NCBI RefSeq assembly: GCF_022878925.1 | Contig: NZ_CP084628.1 | Coordinates: 372,001 to 436,000, forward strand | Direction: 5' to 3' | DNA from: Caballeronia sp. TF1N1 | GTDB lineage: Bacteria; Pseudomonadota; Gammaproteobacteria; Burkholderiales; Burkholderiaceae | Length of the DNA stretch: 64,000 bases | In this document: one piece after another, positions 18,921-27,489 of the stretch | Layout of the letters: the number at the start of each line of letters is the position of its first letter | Numbering within the stretch: the first letter of the stretch is position 1 | Notes under the pieces: model-generated | The model's input: the letters and a program-made list of their open reading frames with translations, nothing else | Database searches by the model: none | Told to the model about the DNA's origin: nothing | Program-made: the position numbers and the translations under genes

Positions 18921-19124
18921 ATGGCAACCGGTACGGTCAAGTGGTTCAACGATGCAAAGGGTTTTGGTTTCATCACGCCTGATGGCGGTGGCGAGGACCT
19001 GTTTGCACATTTCTCGGAAATCCGCGCTGACGGCTTCAAGAGCCTGGCGGAAGGCCAGAAAGTGAGCTACGAAGAAAAGATGGGCCCGAAGGGCAAGCAA
19101 GCTTCGAACATCAAGCCTGTGTAA
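18921..19124 (+). CDS. cspA: Cold-shock protein, CspA family
   Basis: 67 residues with both RNA-binding motifs, [15 protein letters not shown] (RNP1) and DLFAHFSEI (RNP2). It is an RNA chaperone of the cytoplasm. AGGAAGA precedes the ATG. A possible promoter (TTGCCT at 18830, then 17 bases to CACTAT at 18853) would give a leader of about 60 bases. A strong hairpin follows the stop. Confidence 0.97.
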   Translation: MATGTVKWFNDAKGFGFITPDGGGEDLFAHFSEIRADGFKSLAEGQKVSYEEKMGPKGKQASNIKPV

Positions 19125-19130
19125 GGCGAA

Positions 19131-19165
19131 CGCGCCGCAGCAGCTTTCGGGTTTGCTGCGGCGCG
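19131..19165 (+). terminator. Hairpin terminator after cspA
   Basis: A 12-bp perfect stem, CGCGCCGCAGCA (19131-19142) with TGCTGCGGCGCG (19154-19165), and an 11-base loop, six bases after the cspA stop. Only a weak T-rich tail follows. Confidence 0.7.
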
Positions 19166-20188
19166 TCATATTTGACCTTCTGTTTAGGCACGGCGACGCG
19201 CATCGGTTTTGCGCTGCTCAGGCTGCTGCTATCTAATACCGCTTAGTCTACCTGGGGCTTGATGCGCTCGTGCTGCGGCGCGGCATGTCATGGCCGAACA
19301 TCGTGTGGGCACGATGGGTTGTGCCGATGCTTTCGTGCATGGGTTGTCTAGGCGCGTCGATCTGGCTCGTCTTCCAGCACCGTCCTTCCCGCTTTTTCCG
19401 GCTCGCGTCCATTCGGCCTCTGGTCTTCTTTGGAGCGTCAGCAAAGAGAGCCTTTCCTCAAAGCGTGTCTGTGCAAGTTGCGCGGCTTTCGATCGTTGCC
19501 ATCCCCATGACTTTCGTCTTGCTTCACCAGGCGAGGTGTCCCTGCCGCACTACAGCGCCGCTACAGGCCGCTTTCACCTAACGCACTACGCATGCAACCG
19601 CCGCGTGACGAAAAGCCGTCCCAAGTTTATAAGCTGCCTGGCGTCAAGCACTGGTCCCTGCTGCTTGCGAACTGAAAACCTCACCTCGTGTTCGGACGCT
19701 TTCCGGCTGCGTTATCAATCCGGCGAGCAGGGATATTCAAAAGCGCATCTTTAGCTCCGCATCGCCTGATCGACTCGCTTCAAGCTTAAAACCCTTCTTG
19801 CAGTGAAATTTCAGCAGGCACCAGGACGCACACGACGCCCCAGGCGCAGCAATTAACCGGCTTATCTCCTGCCTTAAGGCACTTTTCCTCTCGCTTCTAT
19901 TGGCATCTCTCAATCAACGATTCGATTTCCTAAGCATAGGCAACAATGCTAATGAAAATATAAGACCAATCTCGTTGAAGCTTATTTGAGGATACCGGAT
20001 CATTCACACACGCTTTGTAGAGAGCGACTCGGACGACTTCAGTGCACTGAACTATGTCGTCTGATGAGGCTGACTGTCTGGATTGACTCGCGCCTTTTCG
20101 GCGCCAATCCAAACTCGACGCTTCACATACTTAGCGGCGATTCAACTTTAAAACAAACATTCGCAAATCTAACTGTCTGGAATCTCGT
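19166..20188. other. Gap of about 1 kb before the fimbrial genes
   Basis: No convincing gene. Several short open frames on both strands match no family and have unlike codon use. From about 19780 the DNA is clearly AT-rich and should contain the promoter of the fimbrial cluster. Confidence 0.45.
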
Positions 20189-20734
20189 ATGAAGACTTTT
20201 GCTATCTCGGCCCTCGTTGCTGGCTTGCTTGGCTTGACTGCCGCCAGCGCATTCGCCTCGGACGGAACCATCACGTTCAACGGCGCATTGACTGCCACGA
20301 CTTGCACCATCAACGGCAACGACACGTCGTCTAAAGACTTCACTGTCACCTTGCCGACCGTTTCCACCAGCCAACTCACGGCCTCCGGCGAAACGGCCGG
20401 CACGACGTCGTACCACATAGCTCTGTCGGCCTGCTCGCCGATTACCGCCAGCAGCAAGGCGGCGGTGTTCTATGAAGCGGGCTCGACCGTCGACCCGAGC
20501 GATGGCCGCCTGATGGTCGCAAGCGGCGGCGCCGAAAACGTCAAGCTGCAACTGTTGAATTCCGACTCCTCGCCTATCAAGGCAGGTTTTTCGCGCGACC
20601 TGCAGAACTCCATCGCGGCCGACATCTCCTCGGGCTCGGCTTTGCTGAACTATCAAGTCCAGTACTACGCAACCGGCGTTACGTCCGCTGGCGCGGCGAA
20701 CTCGTCAGTCGTGTATAGCATCGACTACCAATAA
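20189..20734 (+). CDS. Type 1-like fimbrial subunit
   Basis: 181 residues. A signal peptide (cleavage after AFA) is followed by DGTITFNGALTATTCTINGN and a second Cys at ALSACSP, giving the disulfide of FimA-type pilins. The C-terminus ends with NSSVVYSIDYQ, the donor-strand/beta-zipper pattern with a penultimate Tyr. It would be polymerised through the chaperone-usher path encoded next. It is the first gene of the cluster and probably the major subunit. Confidence 0.9.
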   Translation: MKTFAISALVAGLLGLTAASAFASDGTITFNGALTATTCTINGNDTSSKDFTVTLPTVSTSQLTASGETAGTTSYHIALSACSPITASSKAAVFYEAGSTVDPSDGRLMVASGGAENVKLQLLNSDSSPIKAGFSRDLQNSIAADISSGSALLNYQVQYYATGVTSAGAANSSVVYSIDYQ

Positions 20735-20843
20735 GCCGCGCTTTCGGCAGCGATTGAGTTCGCATAACTAAGAGGTCATGCGAGGGTGGGCACGAGCCCG
20801 TCCTCGCGTTGGGTCAAAGCATTTGGTTGGAATTTTAGTTCCC

Positions 20844-21587
20844 ATGAGACTGGCAATCAGACTACTCACAACTACAGCGCTGTGCATTGGGTACCTCACC
20901 GTGGCGCCACAAGCGTATGCCTCCGTGGTGGTTGCCGGCACGCGCGTCGTCTATAACCAGAGTGACTCAGAAGTCACCGTGAAGCTGACGAACAATGGAA
21001 AGCTTCCGGGGCTGACCAAGGTATGGCTGGATAAGGGCGACCCGGACGCCAAGCCGGACAGCATCGACGTCCCGTTCACGATCACGCCTCCCATCATGCG
21101 CATCGATCCGGGCAAGTCTCAGACGTTGCGCATCATGTCGACCGGCGAGGCGCTGCCTGCCGACAAGGAATCGATTCTCTACCTGAACGTGCTGGAAGTT
21201 CCGCCAAAGCCTTCGGGCGATGAGGCGTCGGCCAACCAGCTGCAGCTGGCGTTTCGTACACGCATCAAGTTCTTCTTCCGGCCGACTGGACTGAAAGGGC
21301 AAGCGTCGGACGCGCCCGGCGCTGTCGTTTGGCACGTCAAGCGTGATGGCTCGACGAATGCGATCGAAGCGTCCAACAGCTCTCAGTATCACGTTTCTTT
21401 CGACCGCATCGAACTCACGGGGGACGGGCATACCGCGGCATTCGATCAAGGTGGAATGGTCGGGCCGGGAGAATCAAAGTCGTTTCCGCTCAAGGGTGAA
21501 GTGCCTTCATCCGGCGGAAAGGTCAAATACACCGCCATTAATGACTACGGTGGCCCCCAGTCTGGCGAAGCGACTCTGGCTCCCTGA
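20844..21587 (+). CDS. Fimbrial periplasmic chaperone (PapD/FimC-like)
   Basis: 247 residues from the ATG at 20844, which is followed by a signal peptide (cleavage near AYA-S). The N-terminal Ig-like domain has GTRVVYNQSDSEVTVKLTNN and a FFRPTGLKG block with the Arg/Lys-rich cleft region (RTRIKFFFRP). The C-terminal domain ends with KYTAINDYGG. It binds pilin subunits by donor-strand complementation and delivers them to the usher. The upstream extension to 20778 has no signal peptide and is rejected. Confidence 0.92.
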   Translation: MRLAIRLLTTTALCIGYLTVAPQAYASVVVAGTRVVYNQSDSEVTVKLTNNGKLPGLTKVWLDKGDPDAKPDSIDVPFTITPPIMRIDPGKSQTLRIMSTGEALPADKESILYLNVLEVPPKPSGDEASANQLQLAFRTRIKFFFRPTGLKGQASDAPGAVVWHVKRDGSTNAIEASNSSQYHVSFDRIELTGDGHTAAFDQGGMVGPGESKSFPLKGEVPSSGGKVKYTAINDYGGPQSGEATLAP

Positions 21588-21738
21588 CTAAGAGACAACC
21601 CCGGTTCGACAACGTGGCCGACTAACCACGAGTTTGCAAACGCGCCGGATTTCCTCCAAAAGACGCGCAGGCTGGCATGCACGCCCTCAAAGGCTGCAGG
21701 GCCATGCACGCCCGTAATTTTCGTATGCGTCAGGGAAC

Positions 21739-23907
21739 ATGAAATACCGCAGCATTAAGTTGGCACGCACGCACATCAAACCGGTAAGTATTCTGGTTAT
21801 CCAAGCTGTCGCGGCAATGGGCACTAGTTGCCGTGCGTGGGCCGATGCACCGCAACACTATGCCGCCGTCGAATTCAACGAGCAATTCCTCGATTCCAGC
21901 GATTCCGAGAAGTTAGACGTATCTCGATTCAATAAAGGCCAAGAAGTGCTTCCGGGCACGTATCGGTCCGACATATATGTCAACGACGCTTGGAAAGGAA
22001 AGCTGAATATCGAGGTGCGAGAGTTGGGAGGGGACTCCCACGAGGTTGTCCCTTGCATGAATGCCGATCTGCTCGAACGGCTTGGCGTCGACCCGAGAAA
22101 GCTCTCGGCGGAGTCGACCGCCAAACTCGAAACAGCAGATATGGGCTGCCTGACTCTGTCAGACTTGATTCCGAACGCGGTCGCGTCGTTTGATGGTGGC
22201 GAGCAACGGCTGGACGTCTCCATCCCCCAGATCGTGATGAATAGCCGTGCCCGAGGCTATGTCGATCCGAAGTACTGGGAGGACGGCGTGCCTGCGGCCA
22301 TGCTGCAATACAACGCCAACGCATATCACAGTTCGTCGCCGCAATTCAATAACGACTCTCAGTATCTCGGACTGATCGGCGGGATCAACGCGGGTGCCTG
22401 GCGCTTTCGCTATCAGGGCAACCTGACGAACACCAGTAACGGTGGTTCGCACTTCCAAAGCGTGCAAACCTATGTTCAGCGCGGGTTCAAGGGAATCAAG
22501 AGCCAGTTGACCGTCGGTGACACTTTCACCGACGGCGCGCTATTCGACAGTTATGGCGTTCGAGGCGTCACACTGGGCACCGATGACCGGATGTATCCGG
22601 AATCGCAGCGTGGCTATGCGCCGGTCATCCACGGCATTGCGAATAGCAACGCCAAGGTTCAGATCCGGCAGAACGGCAACATCATCTACGAAACGACCGT
22701 CTCCCCCGGTGCTTTCGAGATTGACGACCTGTATCCGACTGGCTACGGCGGCAATCTCGATGTCATCGTCACGGAAGCAGACGGGTCTCAGCATATCTCA
22801 ACTGTGCCGTACGCCGCAGCCGTCAATGCGCTGCGTCCGGGGGTGACGCGCTATAGCGCAACGATAGGTGAGTATCGTGATGCCACGCTCAACATCCATC
22901 CCTTCGTCTCGCAGTTCACGATACAGCACGGCATAAGCAACCTGCTGACGCTTTACGGCGGAATCACCGCTGCGGATCTGTATTTCGCGGGCATGATGGG
23001 CACGGCGCTGAATACTAGCGTTGGTGCATTCGGCGTGGACGTGACCAGCGCGACCGCGAGTTTCAAGCGACTCGGCACACGCAACGGTGCCAGCGTACGC
23101 CTGAGTTACTCGCAGCTCTTTGCACCAACCGACACGAATATCGCGATCGCGGCGTACCGCTATTCCACGAGCGGTTTCTTCAGCTTGCCTGATGCCATGA
23201 CCATGCGTCAATTGAACGACGACGGTCAGCTAGCGGCTATGTCGGCGCTACAGAAATCGCGTGTTCAGTTCGTGCTGAATCAGAGCATCGGGTCGAGCGG
23301 CCGTTTTGGGTCGGTGTATGCAATGGGTTCGGTCACATCCTACTGGAACCGCTCCGGTCACGACACGCAGTATCAAATTGGCTATAACAACAGTTGGAAG
23401 CGTCTGACCTATGGCGCGTCGCTTGTGCGCCAGTATCAGGTCGATGCGGACCGATGGGACAACCGAATCATGCTGAATCTTACGGTTCCGCTGGGTTTGG
23501 GTTCGCACGCGCCGCAATCGTCGACGTACTTCCAGCATGACACGAGCGACAGCAGTTCAAGTATTCAACAGTCGATCACCGGCACCTTGGGTGACGACAA
23601 CGCCATCACGTATGGCCTGAATGGAAACTTCAACGACGGCGGCCACGCACGCAGTTCGTTCAATGCAGGCGCCAATGTGGGCTATATGTCGCCATTCGCG
23701 CTATTGACGGCCAACGCCAGCACGGGACGTCAATACTCTCAGGTGGGCGCGAGCGTTTCAGGCGGTGTGGTGGCCTGGGGTGATGGCGTTGCGTTCACGC
23801 CGAACATGGGTGAAACCGTGGCCGTGGTGGAAGCCAAGGATGCGGCTGGAGCCAAGCTTGCGAACGGTTCGGGCCTTCGCGTGGAATGGAGCGGTTCCCG
23901 GCTTTAG
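21739..23907 (+). CDS. Fimbrial usher (FimD/PapC-like), truncated at the C-terminus
   Basis: 722 residues. It has a signal peptide, the usher N-terminal domain (YAAVEFNEQFLDSSD), the barrel with plug (RGYAPVIHGIANSNAKVQIRQ...) and the start of the C-terminal region (GETVAVVEAKDAAGAKLANG). Family members usually run on for another 100 residues or so with two C-terminal domains. Here the usual continuation after GLRV is lost and the frame ends at EWSGSRL. In the next frame the sequence becomes the end of a pilin. A deletion that joined the usher gene to a downstream subunit gene explains this. Pilus assembly is probably impaired. Confidence 0.85.
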   Translation: MKYRSIKLARTHIKPVSILVIQAVAAMGTSCRAWADAPQHYAAVEFNEQFLDSSDSEKLDVSRFNKGQEVLPGTYRSDIYVNDAWKGKLNIEVRELGGDSHEVVPCMNADLLERLGVDPRKLSAESTAKLETADMGCLTLSDLIPNAVASFDGGEQRLDVSIPQIVMNSRARGYVDPKYWEDGVPAAMLQYNANAYHSSSPQFNNDSQYLGLIGGINAGAWRFRYQGNLTNTSNGGSHFQSVQTYVQRGFKGIKSQLTVGDTFTDGALFDSYGVRGVTLGTDDRMYPESQRGYAPVIHGIANSNAKVQIRQNGNIIYETTVSPGAFEIDDLYPTGYGGNLDVIVTEADGSQHISTVPYAAAVNALRPGVTRYSATIGEYRDATLNIHPFVSQFTIQHGISNLLTLYGGITAADLYFAGMMGTALNTSVGAFGVDVTSATASFKRLGTRNGASVRLSYSQLFAPTDTNIAIAAYRYSTSGFFSLPDAMTMRQLNDDGQLAAMSALQKSRVQFVLNQSIGSSGRFGSVYAMGSVTSYWNRSGHDTQYQIGYNNSWKRLTYGASLVRQYQVDADRWDNRIMLNLTVPLGLGSHAPQSSTYFQHDTSDSSSSIQQSITGTLGDDNAITYGLNGNFNDGGHARSSFNAGANVGYMSPFALLTANASTGRQYSQVGASVSGGVVAWGDGVAFTPNMGETVAVVEAKDAAGAKLANGSGLRVEWSGSRL

Positions 23908-24136
23908 CAACGTCGCTGCCTTGAGCGGAAGCCCATCTGCCGGCGGTGTCGGAATCCAACTCTATGACAGCACCGGTGCAGTCTTTCCGCTTAGCGTGTA
24001 CAAAACTTTGAGCAACTTTAATAGCGCCACGGGCGGTACCTACAATATACCGCTTACGGCACGCTACTACAGAACCGGAGCCCTTACTCCGGGACCGGCG
24101 AACTCGACCATGACGATGACCGTGCTGTACCAATAG
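23888..24136 (+). pseudogene. C-terminal remnant of a fimbrial subunit or adhesin
   Basis: About 80 codons in the +1 frame relative to the usher read GFSNVAALSGSPSAGGVGIQ, continue to LTARYYRTGALTPGPANST, and end TVLYQ. This is the C-terminal half of a FimA/FimH pilin domain. It has no start, no signal peptide and no first cysteine. The usher stop overlaps its beginning. It looks like the distal end of a gene whose front, with the usher's end, has been deleted. Confidence 0.8.
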
Positions 24137-24189
24137 AACGGTCAAAAAGAGTTTACGCCATTCAAGTTTTTAGACATCCAGGAAATTAA

Positions 24190-24708
24190 ATGAACAAGCT
24201 TAAGCTTATTGCAGTAGTCTCGGCATTGGTCGCCGCGAAGTCGGTGTTTGCAGTCGATGCGACGCTCAACTTCACAGGCACAATCATTTTGCCGACCTGC
24301 ACGGTCGATTCTAGCAGTTCGAACCAGACGATCTCACTCGACACGGCGAAAACGACGGATTTCGCGGCTGTAGGGTCCACTCAAAATCCTCGGCCGTTCA
24401 ACGTGAAGTTGGCCTCCTGTGCTACGAATACCAACGTGACAATGACCGTGAATGGTACCAACGATACATTGACCAGCGTGTTGAAAAACACTGGTTCAGC
24501 GGCGCAAGTGGGAGTGCAGTTGTTGAAGGCAACAAACGTTGGCGACACAACCGGATCGCCTATTACGCTTGGAAGCGCGGAATCGCTCGGCGCTGTCGAT
24601 GCGACGAATGAGATGACCATCCCGATGGTTGCGCAATTTTATCGACTTGGAGCAATGACAGGTGGTACGGTGACGGCGGTAGCTACAGTAAATTTCGCGT
24701 ATAATTAA
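24190..24708 (+). CDS. Fimbrial subunit, second pilin of the cluster
   Basis: 172 residues. A signal peptide (cleavage after VFA) is followed by DATLNFTGTIILPTCTVDSS and a second Cys in LASCATNT, then a C-terminus ATVNFAYN. It has type 1 pilin architecture, but is only distantly similar to the subunit at 20189. AGGAAA lies 7 bases before the ATG. It may be a minor or alternative subunit. Confidence 0.88.
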   Translation: MNKLKLIAVVSALVAAKSVFAVDATLNFTGTIILPTCTVDSSSSNQTISLDTAKTTDFAAVGSTQNPRPFNVKLASCATNTNVTMTVNGTNDTLTSVLKNTGSAAQVGVQLLKATNVGDTTGSPITLGSAESLGAVDATNEMTIPMVAQFYRLGAMTGGTVTAVATVNFAYN

Positions 24709-24926
24709 TACTTCGTTTTCCAAACTGACATATAACAAATCAAGCTTGACTATCTAAGCGCGCTTTAAACGCTTTCAGCTTGAACTATCGACTACTCACC
24801 GTCCTATTCGTCTTTCATTCCGCGTGTCGTTGCACCGATATCCTCGGCTAACGACTCGGACTAACCCATTCTCGTTTTCAAATTCGAGAATTTTTATCAA
24901 CGCTTTAACTTCAAGTAGGTTCAATA
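24709..24926 (+). other. AT-rich gap between pilin and small gene
   Basis: 218 bases with no recognisable gene and no clear terminator after the pilin, so read-through into the small gene at 24927 is possible. A TTGACT at 24747 could be a -35 element, but no fitting -10 was seen. Confidence 0.35.
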
Positions 24927-25085
24927 ATGAATATGCAGAAAATCACGCGAAGCGCACTCGCACAAGTCGATATCGCGGGAGCCGGTTCGACGTCATCTTC
25001 CTCATATACGAGCGTTACAATCAACATCACACGAGCCGATACAACTGGTGGCCTTAAGTCCGGAATCGTGATATCCGTTCAGTAA
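24927..25085 (+). CDS. Candidate 52-residue protein at the end of the fimbrial cluster
   Basis: The frame ATG (24927) to TAA (25085) encodes 52 residues, starting MNMQKITRSALAQVDIAGAG, then a Ser/Thr-rich middle (STSSSSYTSVTINITR) and ending GIVISVQ. AAGTAGG lies upstream and a rho-independent terminator begins 25 bases after the stop. It has no membrane segment or known domain. The Ser/Thr-rich strand-like half could mimic a pilin strand, or it could be a small secreted or modified peptide. Both ideas are inference. Confidence 0.5.
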   Translation: MNMQKITRSALAQVDIAGAGSTSSSSYTSVTINITRADTTGGLKSGIVISVQ

Positions 25086-25109
25086 GATGATTAGCTAGTC
25101 ACGATGTTT

Positions 25110-25143
25110 CGCGGAGCCATCACCCATGGCTCCGCGTTTCTTT
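25110..25143 (+). terminator. Rho-independent terminator closing the fimbrial cluster
   Basis: An 11-bp stem, CGCGGAGCCAT (25110-25120) with ATGGCTCCGCG (25126-25136), a 5-base loop, then TTTCTTT. It may serve the small gene at 24927 and the fimbrial operon. Confidence 0.85.
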
Positions 25144-25256
25144 ATGTAGCGCCTCTACCCATGCGGCAAGTTACTTCTGTACATCGACATCTCGCTCCAG
25201 GACTAGCTTCGTTCGGGAGGGAGATTGTATGGATCGCTATGAAACGCCCGGCGCGC

Positions 25257-27371
25257 TTATCCCGTAATTAAGCCAGACGCCGATGCGCCATTTACCGCAT
25301 CATCGGTCCTCGCGTCCGAAGGAACCAGCAACTCGCCAAACGCATCCGCCGAAAGCGGTCGTGCCAGCAAGAAGCCTTGCATTTCATCGCACATCAAGTC
25401 TTGCAGGCGATTCAATTGCGATCCCGTCTCGACGCCTTCCGCGACCACATCCATATCCAGCGAATGCGCGAGCGCAATGATCGCCGACACGATCGCGCGC
25501 CCTTCGTGGCCGTTCTCGTCCAGCCCGTTGGTAAAAAACCGGTCGATCTTCAATTGCTTCGCGCGAAACCGCTGCAGATACGCGAGACTCGAATAACCCG
25601 TGCCGAAATCGTCGATGGCGATTTCGAAGCCATTGTCCTGAAACGCGCGAATCATCTCGATGGTGCGCGGCGCGTCCTGCATGGCGACGGTCTCGGTGAT
25701 CTCGAACATGATCTGGTCGCTCGGCACGCTCTCTTCACGCACGATTCGCATCACGTTCGCCACGAGGTCCACTTCGTTCATCTGACGCGGCGACAAGTTG
25801 ATGGCCACCTTCACCGCCGGCCGCCCCTCGGCACGCCAGCGCGCGATATGTCGGCAAGTCTCGCGCACGACCCAGTAGCCGATCTGCACGATCTGCCCCG
25901 AGCGCTCCGCAATCGGAATGAATTCGAGCGGCGTCAGTACGCCGATCACGGGATGATCCAGCCGGATGAGCGCTTCCGCGCCCGCCAGCGTACCGTTGGC
26001 GCCGCGAAACTTCGGCTGGAACAGCAAATAAAAGTGTCCCGCGTTCAATGCCTCGTGCAACGCCTGCTGAATCTGCAAGGTCCGCACGGCGGCTTCGTTC
26101 ATGCTCGCCTCGAAAAAGCGATAGGTGCTGCGCCCGCCGCGCTTCGCTTCGTACATGGCGATATCCGCGTGCTTGAGCAAGGCATCGACCGTGTCGCCGT
26201 CCTGCGGATAAAGCGCAATGCCGATGCTCGGCATTACCTGCAAGGTATGTTTCGCGACCATCAGCCCCTGACGCATGGATTCGAGCACGCGCTCGGCCAT
26301 CTTTTCGGCATCGGCGGGCTCGGGAAGGTTTTCCAGCATCACGACGAATTCGTCGCCGCCGATGCGCGCCACCGTATCGCCACCACGCACGCATTGTTGC
26401 AGACGCCGGCCGAACGCCTTCAGCACTTCATCGCCGATGGAGTGGCCGAGCGAATCGTTGATCGTCTTGAAGCCGTCGAGGTCCATGAAGAGAATGGCGA
26501 AGCCGTTGCCGCCCGACTGCGCGCTCTTGATCGCGCGCTCGATGCGCTCGGTGATCGTGCTGCGATTCGGCAAATCGGTCAGCGTGTCGAAGGTCGCCAT
26601 GCGCACGATCTGTCCGTTCAGCCGCGAGACGGAGCCGGCGAGGAACGCGGTGCGCGCATCGAGACGCGACAGCACCAGCGTGATGATCAGAATGGTGAGC
26701 GTAAAGAGCACGACGGTAGTCGCGAGCCAGTGCGTATCGACATCGTTGGCCGCGCCGCAGATCGAACCCGGCGCGAATTCGGCCGCCGCGTTGCCGGTGT
26801 AATGCATGCCCGTGATGGCGATTCCCATCACCAGCGCCGCCGCCGCGCGCTTGGTCAGCACGTGCGACTTGTTCGCGTCAGACAAGGTCCGCGCAATCCA
26901 CAACGCCGCGCCTGAAGCCACGATGGCGATCACGATCGACGCCGCGAACAGCGTCGGGTCGTAGACGATCGCGGGCAGCATGCGCATGGCGGCATCGCCC
27001 GTATAGTGCATGGCCGCGATGCCCGCGCCCATCATCACGCTGCTGACCACGAGCCGTCGCGCCGTGAGCTTTGCGCCGGTGATCACGTAAAGCGCGAAGA
27101 ACGACGTCAGGACGGCGATGACCAGCGATCCCGTGGTGATCCAGAAGTCGTAGCCGAGCGGAATCGGCAACTGGAACGCCAGCACGCCGATGAAATGCAT
27201 CGACCAGATGCCGAGGCCCATGGACGCGGCGCCGCCTGCGAGCCAGACGTGGCGCAGGCGCGACTGCCCAAGCATGGCGAGGCGGCCCGAAATGTCGAGC
27301 GCGGTGAAAGAGGCAAGCGTCGCGACGATCAAGGATGCCGCGACCAGCCATAAGTTATAGGTGCCGTGCAT
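25257..27371 (-). CDS. MHYT-GGDEF-EAL cyclic-di-GMP protein
   Basis: 704 residues. A seven-helix MHYT sensor domain (1-235) carries the motifs MHF (58-60), MHYT (121-124) and MHYT (189-192). The GGDEF domain has GGDEF at 338-342 and an RGGD inhibitory site at 329-332. The EAL domain has EAL at 466-468, INLSPRQ, DDFGTGYSSL and AEGVET, so both enzyme halves keep their key residues. It could make or break cyclic-di-GMP at the inner membrane in response to a diatomic gas or copper, as proposed for MHYT domains. It might influence the pili nearby, but that is inference. Confidence 0.94.
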   Translation of the reverse strand: MHGTYNLWLVAASLIVATLASFTALDISGRLAMLGQSRLRHVWLAGGAASMGLGIWSMHFIGVLAFQLPIPLGYDFWITTGSLVIAVLTSFFALYVITGAKLTARRLVVSSVMMGAGIAAMHYTGDAAMRMLPAIVYDPTLFAASIVIAIVASGAALWIARTLSDANKSHVLTKRAAAALVMGIAITGMHYTGNAAAEFAPGSICGAANDVDTHWLATTVVLFTLTILIITLVLSRLDARTAFLAGSVSRLNGQIVRMATFDTLTDLPNRSTITERIERAIKSAQSGGNGFAILFMDLDGFKTINDSLGHSIGDEVLKAFGRRLQQCVRGGDTVARIGGDEFVVMLENLPEPADAEKMAERVLESMRQGLMVAKHTLQVMPSIGIALYPQDGDTVDALLKHADIAMYEAKRGGRSTYRFFEASMNEAAVRTLQIQQALHEALNAGHFYLLFQPKFRGANGTLAGAEALIRLDHPVIGVLTPLEFIPIAERSGQIVQIGYWVVRETCRHIARWRAEGRPAVKVAINLSPRQMNEVDLVANVMRIVREESVPSDQIMFEITETVAMQDAPRTIEMIRAFQDNGFEIAIDDFGTGYSSLAYLQRFRAKQLKIDRFFTNGLDENGHEGRAIVSAIIALAHSLDMDVVAEGVETGSQLNRLQDLMCDEMQGFLLARPLSADAFGELLVPSDARTDDAVNGASASGLITG

Positions 27372-27489
27372 GTCCGGGCCGATGTCGAAGACTCAATAGT
27401 GTGAGCGTCTTATCGGCGCGGTATCGCGCTTCTTTAGTGTGCGACTGCAATTAGTTCCGCACGCAACTTTTGTCCAGGTAAGAAGCGCT

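Noticed and set aside
19290..19754. A 154-codon plus-strand frame between cspA and the pilins
   Set aside because: Composition (many Ser, Cys, His) and lack of motifs do not look like a protein; no ribosome site.
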